A program made the position numbers and the translations under genes. A stretch of 64,000 bases of DNA from Bursaphelenchus xylophilus (Eukaryota; Nematoda; Chromadorea; Rhabditida; Aphelenchoididae). A model generated the notes under the pieces. The model did no database searches and had not been told where the DNA came from. It was given only the letters and a program-made list of their open reading frames with translations. Where the stretch lies: assembly GCA_904066235.2 (NCBI GenBank), contig CAJFCV020000001.1, forward strand, positions 10,597,291 through 10,661,290, read 5' to 3'. Each line of letters begins with the position of its first letter. The first letter of the stretch is position 1. Shown here piece by piece: positions 19,044 through 31,900 of the stretch.

Positions 19044-20756
19044 ATGGCGGATCCACTGTGCGAACTTGAAGATGTAAATGAACTGCGAGAGTTTGTCAAT
19101 ACCGACTTATTCAAAGAGCTGGAGAAATCCGTGGAAAATGAAATCGGAGCCGAGAAGCTTCAATTGCTCCGCGAAATGTGCATGGAAGCCGTTTTTGCTG
19201 TGTCGGCATAAGGACAAGGATGGTGAGCTTCCTCCGGGGATGTTTGAGGAGTTTGTGGATAAGGTGAGAACTTTTTTGATTTTGTTCTTGGTTTAGGTGA
19301 AGATGTGGAACTTTACTGGTAGACAGGTTTAATTTTTGTGGTTAAAGGTGGATTTAGCTTGGCTATCATTTAGAATGGTCTATTACGTGATTTAAAATAT
19401 GAAACATCGATTTTTTATTGATTTCGATGTTGCACTTGGAGGTGTTCGAAGAAATTGAAATTTTGGAATATTCCTGTTGTTTCTTTTGTCGGTAATGATA
19501 TTTCTGGCCAGATTATGATCTGTCTGAGCTGATTGCAGGCTTTAAACTCTAACTTTCGATGATTTTTGCATTAAAAAATTATTTTTTCGACATGAACACC
19601 TCATTTTAGGTAATTATGTTGAAGACCGCAATTTTTGCCTTGTTTTTACGATAAAACTTATTTTCATTGATTTAGCCTTGTGTCAGCGGAGCTTTTGGCG
19701 TTTAATTCATTACATTAGCTCGATTTCAACCCCTTATTTTAGATGTTCGATTCCGGCCTGAACTAGACTTGGCTCTCGGGCCGGCCCGGGCCGAAAATCG
19801 CGGCCCGGCCCGCGGGCCGGATGAGGTCGGCCCGGCCCGGCCCGTTTCAATTTTTCTTCGGCCCGGCCCAGCCCGCGGCCCGGCCCGGGCCGGCCCGAAA
19901 ATTGAGTAGAAGTAAAAAACCTTAATTCGCTATTAGATGTGACGTATTTTTCTTTACTATAACAACTAACAGTACATTTTTAAAGCAAAAAATTACTTGC
20001 CAACGCATTGCCTTTTTAAAATTAATCAAAAAATTCCCGAGATCCGTTTTAAGACTGTTAAAAATTGCCCCAAGATCAATTTTACAGATTCAGCAAAGGT
20101 GGAACCACGTTTAACAAGGTTTTCAACTTCAAGATGATAGCGTTGCTTCACACGACTTCTTAATTGTGTTTTTAAGGATGTCGGTTACGTTTATTTTGAG
20201 TTTTTGTTCAAAAAATTACTAAAAACACTAATATCCATTAGTACTTAATAGATTTTACTAGTAAAACTACTTATTAGTAGCCATTTTTGAGTACTTCCGT
20301 GCATTATTTTTATAAAATTATGCTTACTGTATGAAAAATATAGACCCCATTCTTGGCTTTGCGTTTTTATTTTATTGGCGACCCAACTTTTTGCTTTAAA
20401 ATCCAGAATTTTAATTTTGCCGGGCCGGCCCGGGCCGAAAGTTGCGGCCCGGCCCGCGGGCCGGAACAGGTCGGCCCGGCCCGGCCCGTTTCAATTTTGC
20501 TTTGGCCCGGCCCGGCCCGGCCCGAACACCGGCCCGGGCCGGCCCAGCCCGGCAGCCAAGTCTAGCCTGAACGAAGTCGAAAGAGAATGTGTTCGCTACT
20601 ACATCAACCATGAGCTACAACACCCTGGGGAGATTCTGGATGTTGTGGACCTTAAGGAACAGGAGGAAGCGCACGTTTCCATGGGCAGATCGGACGAGGA
20701 ACCTCATCCGGATGGGGATGAAACTGTCCGAAACTTTGGGCATTTAGAAGTTATCG
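19044..20756 (+). pseudogene. Unrecognised acidic gene, interrupted by a hAT element and frameshifted
   Basis: An ATG at 19044 opens MADPLCELEDVNELREFVNT and runs 55 codons to a stop at 19209. The next frame continues as HKDKDGELPPGMFEEFVDK to a GTGAGA donor at 19264, so one frameshift is likely. A later exon (after TATTTTAG at about 19735-19742) reads MFDSGLNEVERECVRYYINH and on to HLEVIDEEEL, but is split by the hAT element at 19764-20564; the reading frame is continuous if the element and one copy of its target duplication are left out. Acidic, no domain recognised. It runs directly into the HSP110-like frame at 20757 in a different frame; whether the two were one gene is unclear. Confidence 0.45.
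19764..20564. mobile_element. hAT-type non-autonomous element, 801 bp, 8-bp target duplication
   Basis: The ends are perfect inverted repeats, TAGACTTGGCT at the left and AGCCAAGTCTA at the right, followed inward by CGG/CCG-rich arms (GGGCCGGCCCGGGCCG type) about 130 bp long at 19776-19908 and 20420-20553. A perfect 8-bp direct duplication GCCTGAAC flanks it (19756-19763 and 20565-20572), the length made by hAT transposases. The 500-bp AT-rich core has no transposase frame. It is inserted in an exon of the unknown gene at 19044-20756. Confidence 0.88.
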
Positions 20757-21721
<965 letters not shown>

Positions 21722-21760
21722 AAATTAAGAGTTTTGGATATAAAATTGGATATTATTGCG

Positions 21761-21766
21761 AATAAA
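21761..21766 (+). other. Polyadenylation signal after the HSP110 pseudogene
   Basis: AATAAA 40 bases after the final stop (21719-21721). The segment from here to 22193 shows no gene. Confidence 0.45.
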
Positions 21767-23690
21767 TTGTGCATAGAGTAATCGTATTATTTGGTGCTCT
21801 TTCCGATGGTGTAACTCTTAGCGATTCGCTCCAACATCTCTGATTATCAGATTTGTTAGCCCTCCCTTGGAGTCAAAGTCAAAGAAGGCGACTTTGGAAC
21901 TGAAGCCAGTGTTTGTAGGGGCCAAGAAGGACTAGATGACAACCTTATATTGTTTTAGGAATAAATGTGGCAAATAATGATCTTATTTCTTTGTGAAGTT
22001 CTCCACAACCTGCATCATTCAAAAGAATATGGAATTTACACCTGATGTGGAGCGGAGAGCAGTGACCCTTCAAATTCATTATGCGTCTGACATTGATTTT
22101 TCGTCGTAGGAGTTCTAAATGAGACGTTATAATAACCAGGACAATGTTAGAAGAAAGATTAATCAAAATTACTCCAAGAAAAGGTTCGAACGAATTCTAG
22201 AAGGTGAAATGTCCCGCACTATAGGTTCCAACAATAGTAAACCTTCGAAGGAATTCAAATCTACGCCGAAAATGTCAGAAAAATTCTCAGCAGAAGGCCA
22301 ATTAAGATCCTTACCCTCAAACCAGCCATCATCTTCAAGAATACATAGGCCGAAAAAACAACTACCTTTCAGTCCACCTCCTTGTCTGGCTCTGCACTAA
22401 ACCATAGACGGAAGGACGGACTTTGAGGTCTGCTGTGCGACTCCTGAGATCAAAATTTTTGACTTTAATATCAAGTACAATATAAATTTCGCTTCAAAGG
22501 TAGTCGAAATTAGACGTGTTTTTACAGGGTGGGCCAAAAAAAATGGACAAAATTAAAAGTTGATGTATCCCGGCACGAATACCGTTATCAATGGAAAGAA
22601 AAATAGTTTTGTAATTGTCAACTATCCTGCTTTATCACAACTATTTAAATTTTGTATATACTTTTTCTGAATCGCTGATACGAGCCAAAATTCTAGGCCA
22701 GCCCATATTCTGACTACGTTTTTCAAAAATTTTGTGGGTCCAAAGATCTTTACCGACCTAAATTTCTACAACTAGCCGAAAATTGGGGGTTGACTGTTTA
22801 TGGACATACCAAGGGGAACCCAGGGAAGCAAAAAAGCTGATAGTGTTCGATTAATAGCACTCCCCCAGTTTGCAACGTGATCCACAAGAGGTCCATCTAG
22901 ATAATTCTAAATTTTTGAGATCATTGACATTCAAGACTCGCAGGGGAGCCTGTCTCATGCTATAAATAGCAAAAAGTGGTCTCTGTAAGACGACTGACAT
23001 TGCTTTACATGAGCCAGCAGTTGATTTGATAATAGCTTGCACTAGCCGTGCGCAACACTTAAAAAAGTTTAGCCGGCTATACGCAGAGACGCCGATATTT
23101 TTGGTCAGAAATTTTTTTCTTTTTTGTTGGCGTTCTTCAACGGTCCGCATAACTATGACGGGATACCTATATATCAAGGTTATACGACCCCTTTCGTCCA
23201 TGTTAAGTCAGTTTCGTAAAATGAGGAAGCAGCTAACCTTCAGAATCCAAGTATTATTGCGATGACACATCAAATAGTCAAAAAAATCGATTTTTTGCTT
23301 GCCATATTGCTCATTGAGTTGTACTATTGTCAAAAATGCGTTTAGTATATTCATCATAGAGTAGTAAACACCGTATGAGGGTAATTAGTTTCAAAAGGTT
23401 CACCACGTTTGGTAGATCATCGTTTTTCCGAAAGCGCCCAAATGAAGGTCGATTTTCCCTGGCCGAGTGTCTAACTTCTGGTCACTGGTTCTTCGTTTTC
23501 CGAAAAGCTTGGGTTAAATCCTTTTAAAGCCTAAGGGGGCAAGTCTCCTAGATTTACATAGACCGCTTGGTATGTCTTTATGGCGGCTCTAAAAAGTTTA
23601 GGAGCAAGAACTTTTAAAATTTTACTGCGGGAATTGGCGCGCTGACCTGGTGACTTTCCTGCAACCGTTTGTTGGAAACTTTTGCAGATA

Positions 23691-25253
23691 CAGTATGCGT
23701 CATAATTATAACCGCACTTTAAAAATGAGTGTAACTTTTGTGATTGTGAACAGAAATCTGTCATATTTGGCACCAATGTGCATCAGTGTTCCAGAAATGA
23801 TGTCCCAAAAAAATATTTTGAAAGCTTTCCGTATTTTAGAAAAAAGCTGCAAAAACCAAAATTTTGGTACTTTTCGGTGCGTCAAAATTATAACCGCACT
23901 TGCGAATTTTGGCTATTAGTCTAATGAAAACACAGAATATCAATAACTGATGTTTAGTTAAGCTCCCTGAGGCCTCAATAACGCCCATCACACGACTCGG
24001 AACCCTCTGCGCAAATTTTTTTTGGCGCATCCTGACCCATCTTGTGCCTGAATCGGAAAACGGCAGATTTTCACTCAGTTACGGTAGAATACCGCTGGTT
24101 GTAGCGATGCAATTAACGGGGGAGGAGGCCCCACAAGTTTCCTATCGGATTTAAACCCAAGGAATATGCGAGCGAGTCTATGGTGGCAAATGCCTTGCTG
24201 TCAAAGGAACTGGAATGTCGACCTGCTATGGTGGACGTGGGCATTCTCCAACAAAAGTATAGCCAGATTGCCAGTACGGTACCAGATGTTCGCCTAAGAC
24301 TTCGTAGTACTCAAGGCCTTTCATTTGAGTCGCTGTGGCCGTCAACGGAAGGCCTCCGGCTTTTTTGAAGGCGCCCCAAATCATCATCCGGCGGCCTCTA
24401 TAATTACGGCATAAGAAGTAACGCTATTCGTTTTTAATCTCATGCCATTGGTATGTAAGACCGTCAAGGCGATCACGCTACTACCCAATCTACAAGGAAT
24501 ATGGTACTGCAACGGTCAAACGTCGATTTCAGCGATCTGTCACTAGTCAACCTCTGTTGTGAATGTATCCTTGGCAAATTTCGGCCGCAGGTTGCCGTAA
24601 ACTGCGGTCAGCTGGGGTCACAACGTCACATACTGCCATGTGATGACGTCGCTGTGTTTTCCGACCCTCAGCACGGTGCTCCCGTTGCTACTGGAGCTCA
24701 GATCTTGATTTAAGTGAACCCCAGAGATGGCAGAGTTAGAAGCCCGGCGGATTATTTCTTTTCAACCGGAAGCAGTGGTAAACTTTTGTCTGCCATAACA
24801 TTTAGAATTGTTAAAAGCTTCCGAGGCGACCAGAAAGTTCCTCACAACTTGGGCCCAACGGTCTTACTGCGCGAAAATCTGCCGTTTTCCAATTCAGGCA
24901 CAAGATGGGGCAAGATGCGCCAAAAAAATTTGCCCAGAGGATTCCGAATCGTGTGATGGGCGTTATTGAGGCCTCTGGGAGCGTAACTAAACATCAGTTA
25001 TTGATATTCTGTGTTTTCATTAGACTAATAGCCAAAATTCGCAAGTGCGGTTATAATTTTGACGCACCGAAAAGTACCAAAATTTTGGTTTTTGCAGCTT
25101 TTTTCTAAAATACGGAAAGCTTTCAAAATAATTTTTTGGGACATCATTTCTAGTACACTGATGCACATTGGTGCCAAATATGACGCATTTCTATTCGCAA
25201 TCACAAACGTTACACTCATTTTTAAAGTGCGGTTATAATTATGACGCATACTG
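23691..25253. mobile_element. Inner Tc1/mariner element, 1563 bp, with about 380-bp inverted arms
   Basis: Starts CAGTATGCGTCATAATTATA and ends with the complement, with TA on both sides (23689-23690 and 25254-25255), nested in the element at 22525-25387. The arms are unusually long, about 23691-24075 and 24872-25253, and both encode the transposase C-terminal segment (RVPSRVMGVIEASGS on the left arm's minus strand, RIPNRVMGVIEASGS on the right arm's + strand). The middle carries the rest of a broken transposase on the minus strand. Confidence 0.85.
23950..24466 (-). pseudogene. Tc1/mariner transposase remnant
   Basis: In order on the minus strand: DGLTYQWHEIKNE (24466-24428), RRMMIWGAFKKAGGLPL (from 24395), MKGLEYYEVLGEHLVPYW, a frameshifted ENAHVHHSRSTFQFL in place of the usual DNAPxH catalytic block (Asp lost to Glu here), SLAYSLGLNPIGNLWGLL in place of the WPAxSPDLNPIEN block (the catalytic third residue position is altered to GN), and a C-terminal KKFAQRVPSRVMGVIEASGS. 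These are the DDE-domain landmarks of Tc1-type transposases. The N-terminal DNA-binding half is missing. Inactive by several lesions. Confidence 0.8.
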
Positions 25254-26020
25254 TAGAACAAAAATTCTACAATAACTTTGTTCCCTTAACACAGTACTTT
25301 CATGCCATATATACCTTTTTTTCAAAAACTGTTTCATGGCAGGAAAAATCGAAGAAAAATAAAAGTCCATTTTTTTGGCCCACCCTGTAGTGGCTTAAAC
25401 CTAGAAAGAAATAACATCTAAAAATAAAACTTACTGAGTGAATCATGAGCAAGAAATCGGGTAGTAAATGGACGTTATTCAAGTAGGCCCATTCCCCCTT
25501 TTCCATTGTATTCCTCATAAATTCGATCGCTTCATTCAGTCGTCGGCGCCCCATGGCAAGTTCATGAAGCCTCCTTGCATCCTTCAGCACTTTCTCAGCT
25601 GTATCTCGGATCTCTTGACAAGGATCAGCACCAGTTCCGAGGATCAGCAATATCGGCCGGTTAGGCGGCAACTATGAGCTCATTGGATGGCGGATTAATC
25701 GACGGCACTTGAAGACTACGCGTAACAAGTGACGTCATTGCGGTGGTTGCATTCTCCGGTTGAGATCACAAGAACCTTCTGGAAATTTGAGAGTTTCTGA
25801 TAAATATGCCCCGGAAGTTGGCTACTATTGTTATGCATAGTCTGTCCATGAAGACCGATCTTGCAAACCTAATTGTGAATAAAGAGAGAAAGATACGCTC
25901 GTAATTTAGCGACTTGTTGTTGAACCTCTTCGGACAGCCCGGTTCTTTTCGAAGATCCTGTCGAAAAATTGAAGCAAAACGCCCACATTGAAGTTGTACA
26001 TGTGATTGGTGAGGATTTAC

Positions 26021-28915
26021 TCCGACATCACAAATTCACTTTTTTTTAAACTGGTGTCTAGTATAATATCAGAGTGTTTCGCCCAGTGTCGGCGTAATTT
26101 GATTGCAAAAGAGCTGAAACTTGCCATGCTAAAATCTCAGGCGATTAGCTTTCGAATGGTGTATGTCTTGTCAATTCACTCTGTCATCACTAATTCACTT
26201 TTTTTTAAAACCGGTGTCTAGTATAATATCAGAGTTTTTCGCCCAGTGTCGGCTTAGTTTGATTGCAAAAGAGCTGAAACTTGCCATGCTAAAATCTCAG
26301 GCGATTAGCTTTCGAATGGTGTATGTCGTGTCAATTCACTCCTTCATCACTAATTCACTTTTTTTTAAACTGGTGTCTAGTATAATATCAGAGTGTTTCG
26401 CCCAGTGTCGGCGTAATTTGATTGCAAAAGAGCTGAAACTTGCCATGCTAAAATCTCAGGCGATTAGCTTTCGAATGGTGTATGTCTTGTCAATTCACTC
26501 TGTCATCACTAATTCACTTTTTTTTAAAACCGGTGTCTAGTATAATATCAGAGTTTTTCGCCCAGTGTCGGCTTAGTTTGATTGCAAAAGAGCTGAAACT
26601 TGCCATGCTAAAATCTCAGGCGATTAGCTTTCGAATGGTGTATGTCGTGTCAATTCACTCCTTCATCACTAATTCACTTTTTTTAAAACCGGTGTCTAGT
26701 ATAATATCAGAGTTTTTCGCCCAGTGTCGGCGTAATTTGATTCCAAAAAGGCTGAAACTTGCCACGCTAAAATCTCAGGCGATTAGCTTTCGAATGGTGT
26801 ATGTCTTGTCAATTCACTCCGTCATCACTAATTCACTTTTTTTAAAACCGGTGTCTAGTATAATATCAGAGTTTTTCGCCCAGTGTCGGCGTAATTTGAT
26901 TCCAAAAAGGCTGAAACTTGCTATGCTAAAATCTCAGGCGATTAGCTTTCGAATGGTGTATGTCTTGTCAATTCACTCCGTCATCACTAATTCACTTTTT
27001 TTTAAAACCGGTGTCTAGTATAATATCAGAGTTTTTCGCCCAGTGTCGGCTTAGTTTGATTGCAAAAGAGCTGAAACTTGCCATGCTAAAATCTCAGGCG
27101 ATTAGCTTTCGAATGGTGTATGTCTTCTCAATTCACTCTGTCATCACTAATTCACTTTTTTTAAAACCGGTGTCTAGTATAATATCAGAGTTTTTCGCCC
27201 AGTGTCGGCGTAATTTGATTCCAAAAAGGCTGAAACTTGCCACGCTAAAATCTCAGGCGATTAGCTTTCGAATGGTGTATGTCTTGTCAATTCACTCCGT
27301 CATCACTAATTCACTTTTTTTTAAAACCGGTGTCTAGTATAATATCAGAGTTTTTCGCCCAGTGTCGGCGTAATTTGATTCCAAAAAGGCTGAAACTTGC
27401 TATGCTAAAATCTCAGGCGATTAGCTTTCGAATGGTGTATGTCTTGTCAATTCACTCCGTCATCACTAATTCACTTTTTTTAAAACCGGTGTCTAGTATA
27501 ATATCAGAGTTTTTCGCCCAGTGTCGGCTTAGTTTGATTGCAAAAGAGCTGAAACTTGCCATGCTAAAATCTCAGGCGATTAGCTTTCGAATGGTGTATG
27601 TCTTGTCAATTCACTCCGTCATCACTAATTCACTTTTTTTTAAAACCGGTGTCTAGTATAATATCAGAGTTTTTCGCAAAGTGTCGGCGTAATTTGATTC
27701 CAAAAAGGCTGAAACTTGCCACGCTAAAATCTCAGGCGATTAGCTTTCGAATGGTGTATGTCTTGTCAATTCACTCCGTCATCACTAATTCACTTTTTTT
27801 AAAACCGGTGTCTAGTATAATATCAGAGTTTTTCGCCCAGTGTCGGCGTAATTTGATTCCAAAAAGGCTGAAACTTGCCATGCTAAAATCTCAGGCGATT
27901 AGCTTTCGAATGGTGTATGTCTTGTCAATTCACTCTGTCATCACTAATTCACTTTTTTTTAAAACCGGTGTCTAGTATAATATCAGAGTTTTTCGCCCAG
28001 TGTCGGCTTAGTTTGATTGCAAAAAAGCTGAAACTTGCCATGCTAAAATCTCAGGCGATTAGCTTTCGAATGTTGTATGTCTTGTCAATTCACTCTGTCA
28101 TCACTAATTCACTTTTTTTTAAAACCGGTGTCTAGTATAATATCAGAGTTTTTCGCAAAGTGTCGGCGTAATTTGATTCCAAAAAGGCTGAAACTTGCCA
28201 CGCTAAAATCTCAGGCGATTAGCTTTCGAATGGTGTATGTCTTGTCAATTCACTCCGTCATCACTAATTCACTTTTTTTTAAAACCGGTGTCTAGTATAA
28301 TATCAGAGTTTTTCGCCCAGTGTCGGCTTAGTTTGATTGCAAAAGAGCTGAAACTTGCCATGCTAAAATCTCAGGCGATTAGCTTTCGAATGGTGTATGT
28401 CTTGTCAATTCACTCCGTCATCACTAATTCACTTTTTTTTAAAACCGGTGTCTAGTATAATATCAGAGTTTTTCGCAAAGTGTCGGCGTAATTTGATTCC
28501 AAAAAGGCTGAAACTTGCCGTGCTAAAATCTCAGGCGATTAGCTTTCGAATGGTGTATGTCTTGTCAATTTACTCCGTCATCACTAATTCACTTTTTTTT
28601 AAAACCGGTGTCTAGTATAATATCAGAGTTTTTCGCCCAGTGTCGGCTTAGTTTGATTGCAAAAAAGCTGAAACTTGCCATGCTAAAATCTCAGGCGATT
28701 AGCTTTCGAATGGTGTATGTCTTGTCAATTCACTCTGTCATCACTAATTCACTTTTTTTTAAAACCGGTGTCTAGTATAATATCAGAGTTTTTCGCCCAG
28801 TGTCGGCTTAGTTTGATTGCAGAAGAGCTGAAACTTGCCATGCTAAAATCTCAGGCGATTAGCTTTCGAATGGTGTATGTCTTGTCAATTCACTCCGTCA
28901 TCGCTAATTCACTTT
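26021..28915 (+). repeat. Satellite zone 1: mostly 160-bp monomers, GGCTTAGTTTG variant
   Basis: Near the left edge monomers with CGGCTTAGTTTGATTGCAAA alternate with CGGCGTAATTTGATTCC-AAAAAGG ones, giving dimer-like order. The first and third monomers share AAACTGGTGTC and GAGTGTTTCG, and GTCGTGTCAATTCACTCCTT marks the second and fourth. The outermost monomer has ACTCCGACATCACAAATT, the most diverged in the array. Confidence 0.75.
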
Positions 28916-31900
28916 TTTTAAAACCGGTGTCTAGTATAATATAAGAGTTTTTCGCCCAGTGTCGGCGCAATTTGATTCCAAAAAAGCTGAAACTTGCCAT
29001 GCTAAAATCTCAGGCGATTAGCTTTCGAATGGTGTATGTCTTGTCAATTCACTCTGTCATCACTAATTCACTTTTTTTTAAAACCGGTGTCTAGTATAAT
29101 ATCAGAGTTTTTCGCCCAGTGTCGGCTTAGTTTGATTGCAGAAGAGCTGAAACTTGCCATGCTAAAATCTCAGGCGATTAGCTTTCGAATGGTGTATGTC
29201 TTGTCAATTCACTCCGTCATCACTAATTCACTTTTTTTAAAACCGGTGTCTAGTATAATATAAGAGTTTTTCGCATAGTGTCAGCGCAATTTGATTCCAA
29301 AAAAGCTGAAACTTGCCATGCTAAAATCTCAGGCGATTAGCTTTCGAATGGTGTATGTCTTGTCAATTCACTCTGTCATCACTAATTCACTTTTTTTTAA
29401 AACCGGTGTCTAGTATAATATCAGAGTTTTTCGCCCAGTGTCGGCTTAGTTTGATTGCAAAAAAGCTGAAACTTGCCATGCTAAAATCTCAGGCGATTAG
29501 CTTTCGAATGGTGTATGTCTTGTCATTTCACTCCGTCATCACTAATTCACTTTTTTTAAAACCGGTGTCTAGTATAATATAAGAGTTTTTCGCCCAGTGT
29601 CGGCGCAATTTGATTCCAAAAAAGCTGAAACTTGCCATGCTAAAATCTCAGGCGATTAGCTTTCGAATGGTGTATGTCTTGTCAATTCACTCCGTCATCA
29701 CTAATTCACTTTTTTTAAAACCGGTGTCTAGTATAATATAAGAGTTTTTCGCCCAGTGTCGGCGTAATTTGATTGCAAAAGAGCTGAAACTTGCCATGCT
29801 AAAATCTCAGGCGATTAGCTTTCGAATGGTGTATGTCTTGTCATTTCACTCCGTCATCACTAATTCACTTTTTTTAAAACCGGTGTCTAGTATAATATAA
29901 GAGTTTTTCGCCCAGTGTCGGCGCAATTTGATTCCAAAAAAGCTGAAACTTGCCATGCTAAAATCTCAGGCGATTAGCTTTCGAATGGTGTATGTCTTGT
30001 CATTTCACTCCGTCATCGCTAATTCACTTTTTTTAAAACCGGTGTCTAGTATAATATAAGAGTTTTTCGCCCAGTGTCGGCGCAATTTGATTCCAAAAAA
30101 GCTGAAACTTGCCATGCTAAAATCTCAGGCGATTAGCTTTCGAATGGTGTATGTCTTGTCATTTCACTCCGTCATCACTAATTCACTTTTTTTTAAAACC
30201 GGTGTCTAGTATAATATAAGAGTTTTTCGCCCAGTGTCGGCTTAGTTTGATTGCAGAAGAGCTGAAACTTGCCATGCTAAAATCTCAGGCGATTAGCTTT
30301 CGAATGGTGTATGTCTTGTCAATTCACTCCGTCATCACTAATTCACTTTTTTTAAAACCGGTGTCTAGTATAATATAAGAGTTTTTCGCATAGTGTCAGC
30401 GCAATTTGATTCCAAAAAAGCTGAAACTTGCCATGCTAAAATCTCAGGCGATTAGCTTTCGAATGGTGTATGTCTTGTCAATTCACTCTGTCATCACTAA
30501 TTCACTTTTTTTTAAAACCGGTGTCTAGTATAATATCAGAGTTTTTCGCCCAGTGTCGGCTTAGTTTGATTGCAAAAAAGCTGAAACTTGCCATGCTAAA
30601 ATCTCAGGCGATTAGCTTTCGAATGGTGTATGTCTTGTCATTTCACTCCGTCATCACTAATTCACTTTTTTTAAAACCGGTGTCTAGTATAATATAAGAG
30701 TTTTTCGCCCAGTGTCGGCGCAATTTGATTCCAAAAAAGCTGAAACTTGCCATGCTAAAATCTCAGGCGATTAGCTTTCGAATGGTGTATGTCTTGTCAA
30801 TTCACTCCGTCATCACTAATTCACTTTTTTTAAAACCGGTGTCTAGTATAATATAAGAGTTTTTCGCCCAGTGTCGGCGTAATTTGATTGCAAAAGAGCT
30901 GAAACTTGCCATGCTAAAATCTCAGGCGATTAGCTTTCGAATGGTGTATGTCTTGTCATTTCACTCCGTCATCACTAATTCACTTTTTTTAAAACCGGTG
31001 TCTAGTATAATATAAGAGTTTTTCGCCCAGTGTCGGCGCAATTTGATTCCAAAAAAGCTGAAACTTGCCATGCTAAAATCTCAGGCGATTAGCTTTCGAA
31101 TGGTGTATGTCTTGTCATTTCACTCCGTCATCACTAATTCACTTTTTTTAAAACCGGTGTCTAGTATAATATAAGAGTTTTTCGCCCAGTGTCGGCGCAA
31201 TTTGATTCCAAAAAAGCTGAAACTTGCCATGCTAAAATCTCAGGCGATTAGCTTTCGAATGGTGTATGTCTTGTCAATTCACTCCGTCATCACTAATTCA
31301 CTTTTTTTAAAACCGGTGTCTAGTATAATATAAGAGTTTTTCGCCCAGTGTCGGCGTAATTTGATTGCAAAAGAGCTGAAACTCGCCATGCTGAAATCTC
31401 AGGCGATTAGCTTTCGAATGGTGTATGTCTTGTCAATTCACTCCGTCATCACTAATTCACTTTTTTTAAAACCGGTGTCTAGTATAATATAAGAGTTTTT
31501 CGCATAGTGTCAGCGCAATTTGATTCCAAAAAAGCTGAAACTTGCCATGCTAAAATCTCAGGCGATTAGCTTTCGAATGGTGTATGTCTTGTCATTTCAC
31601 TCCGTCATCACTAATTCACTTTTTTTAAAACCGGTGTCTAGTATAATATAAGAGTTTTTCGCCCAGTGTCGGCGTAATTTGATTGCAAAAGAGCTGAAAC
31701 TTGCCATGCTAAAATCTCAGGCGATTAGCTTTCGAATGGTGTATGTCTTGTCAATTCACTCCGTCATCACTAATTCACTTTTTTTAAAACCGGTGTCTAG
31801 TATAATATAAGAGTTTTTCGCATAGTGTCAGCGCAATTTGATTCCAAAAAAGCTGAAACTTGCCACGCTAAAATCTCAGGCGATTGGCTTTCGAATGGTG

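Larger units (their letters stand above)
22525..25387. mobile_element. Outer Tc1/mariner-type element, 2863 bp including a nested insertion
   Basis: The left end is CAGGGTGGGCCAAAAAAAAT (then GGAC); the right end is its complement (GTCCATTTTTTTGGCCCACC, CTG). TA flanks both sides (22523-22524 and 25388-25389). No intact frame: minus-strand stretches near 22851-23201 are open for 116 codons but show no recognisable transposase motif. Lies within the intron of the dynein pseudogene between the LPDFLL exon and the FRLWF exon. Without the inner element it would be about 1.3 kb, the usual size for this class. Confidence 0.8.
22194..26015 (-). pseudogene. Dynein-2 heavy chain (CHE-3/DYNC2H1-like) pseudogene, split by a transposon
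   Basis: Minus-strand fragments follow the C-terminal motor order of dynein heavy chains. From the satellite edge downward these are: ILTNHMYNFNVGVLLQFFDR (26010 on), a helix with LSEEVQQQVAKLRAYLS, RFARSVFMDRLCITIVANFR, SLVTRSLQVPSINPP, then PNRPILLILGTGADPCQEIR ... HELAMGRRRLNEA ... GEWAYLNNVHLLPDFLL to a donor GTAAGT at 25434. After the transposon, FRLWFSAEPDKEVD appears at 22420-22375, then a 56-residue open piece to 22194. The GADP, AMGQGQ and NLHL marks are typical of dynein-2, which drives retrograde transport in cilia. Here AMGQGQ is AMGRRR, and at least four frameshifts separate the pieces. Upstream motor and tail sequences would lie where the satellite now begins. Confidence 0.7.

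Noticed and set aside
19776..20560. CpG island or GC-rich promoter
   Set aside because: The GC-rich blocks are the mirrored arms of a hAT-type element with a target duplication, not a promoter.
22119..22400. 93-codon + strand frame
   Set aside because: The minus strand of the same place carries the dynein-like FRLWFSAEP segment and a 56-residue open piece, so the + frame is taken as a shadow.
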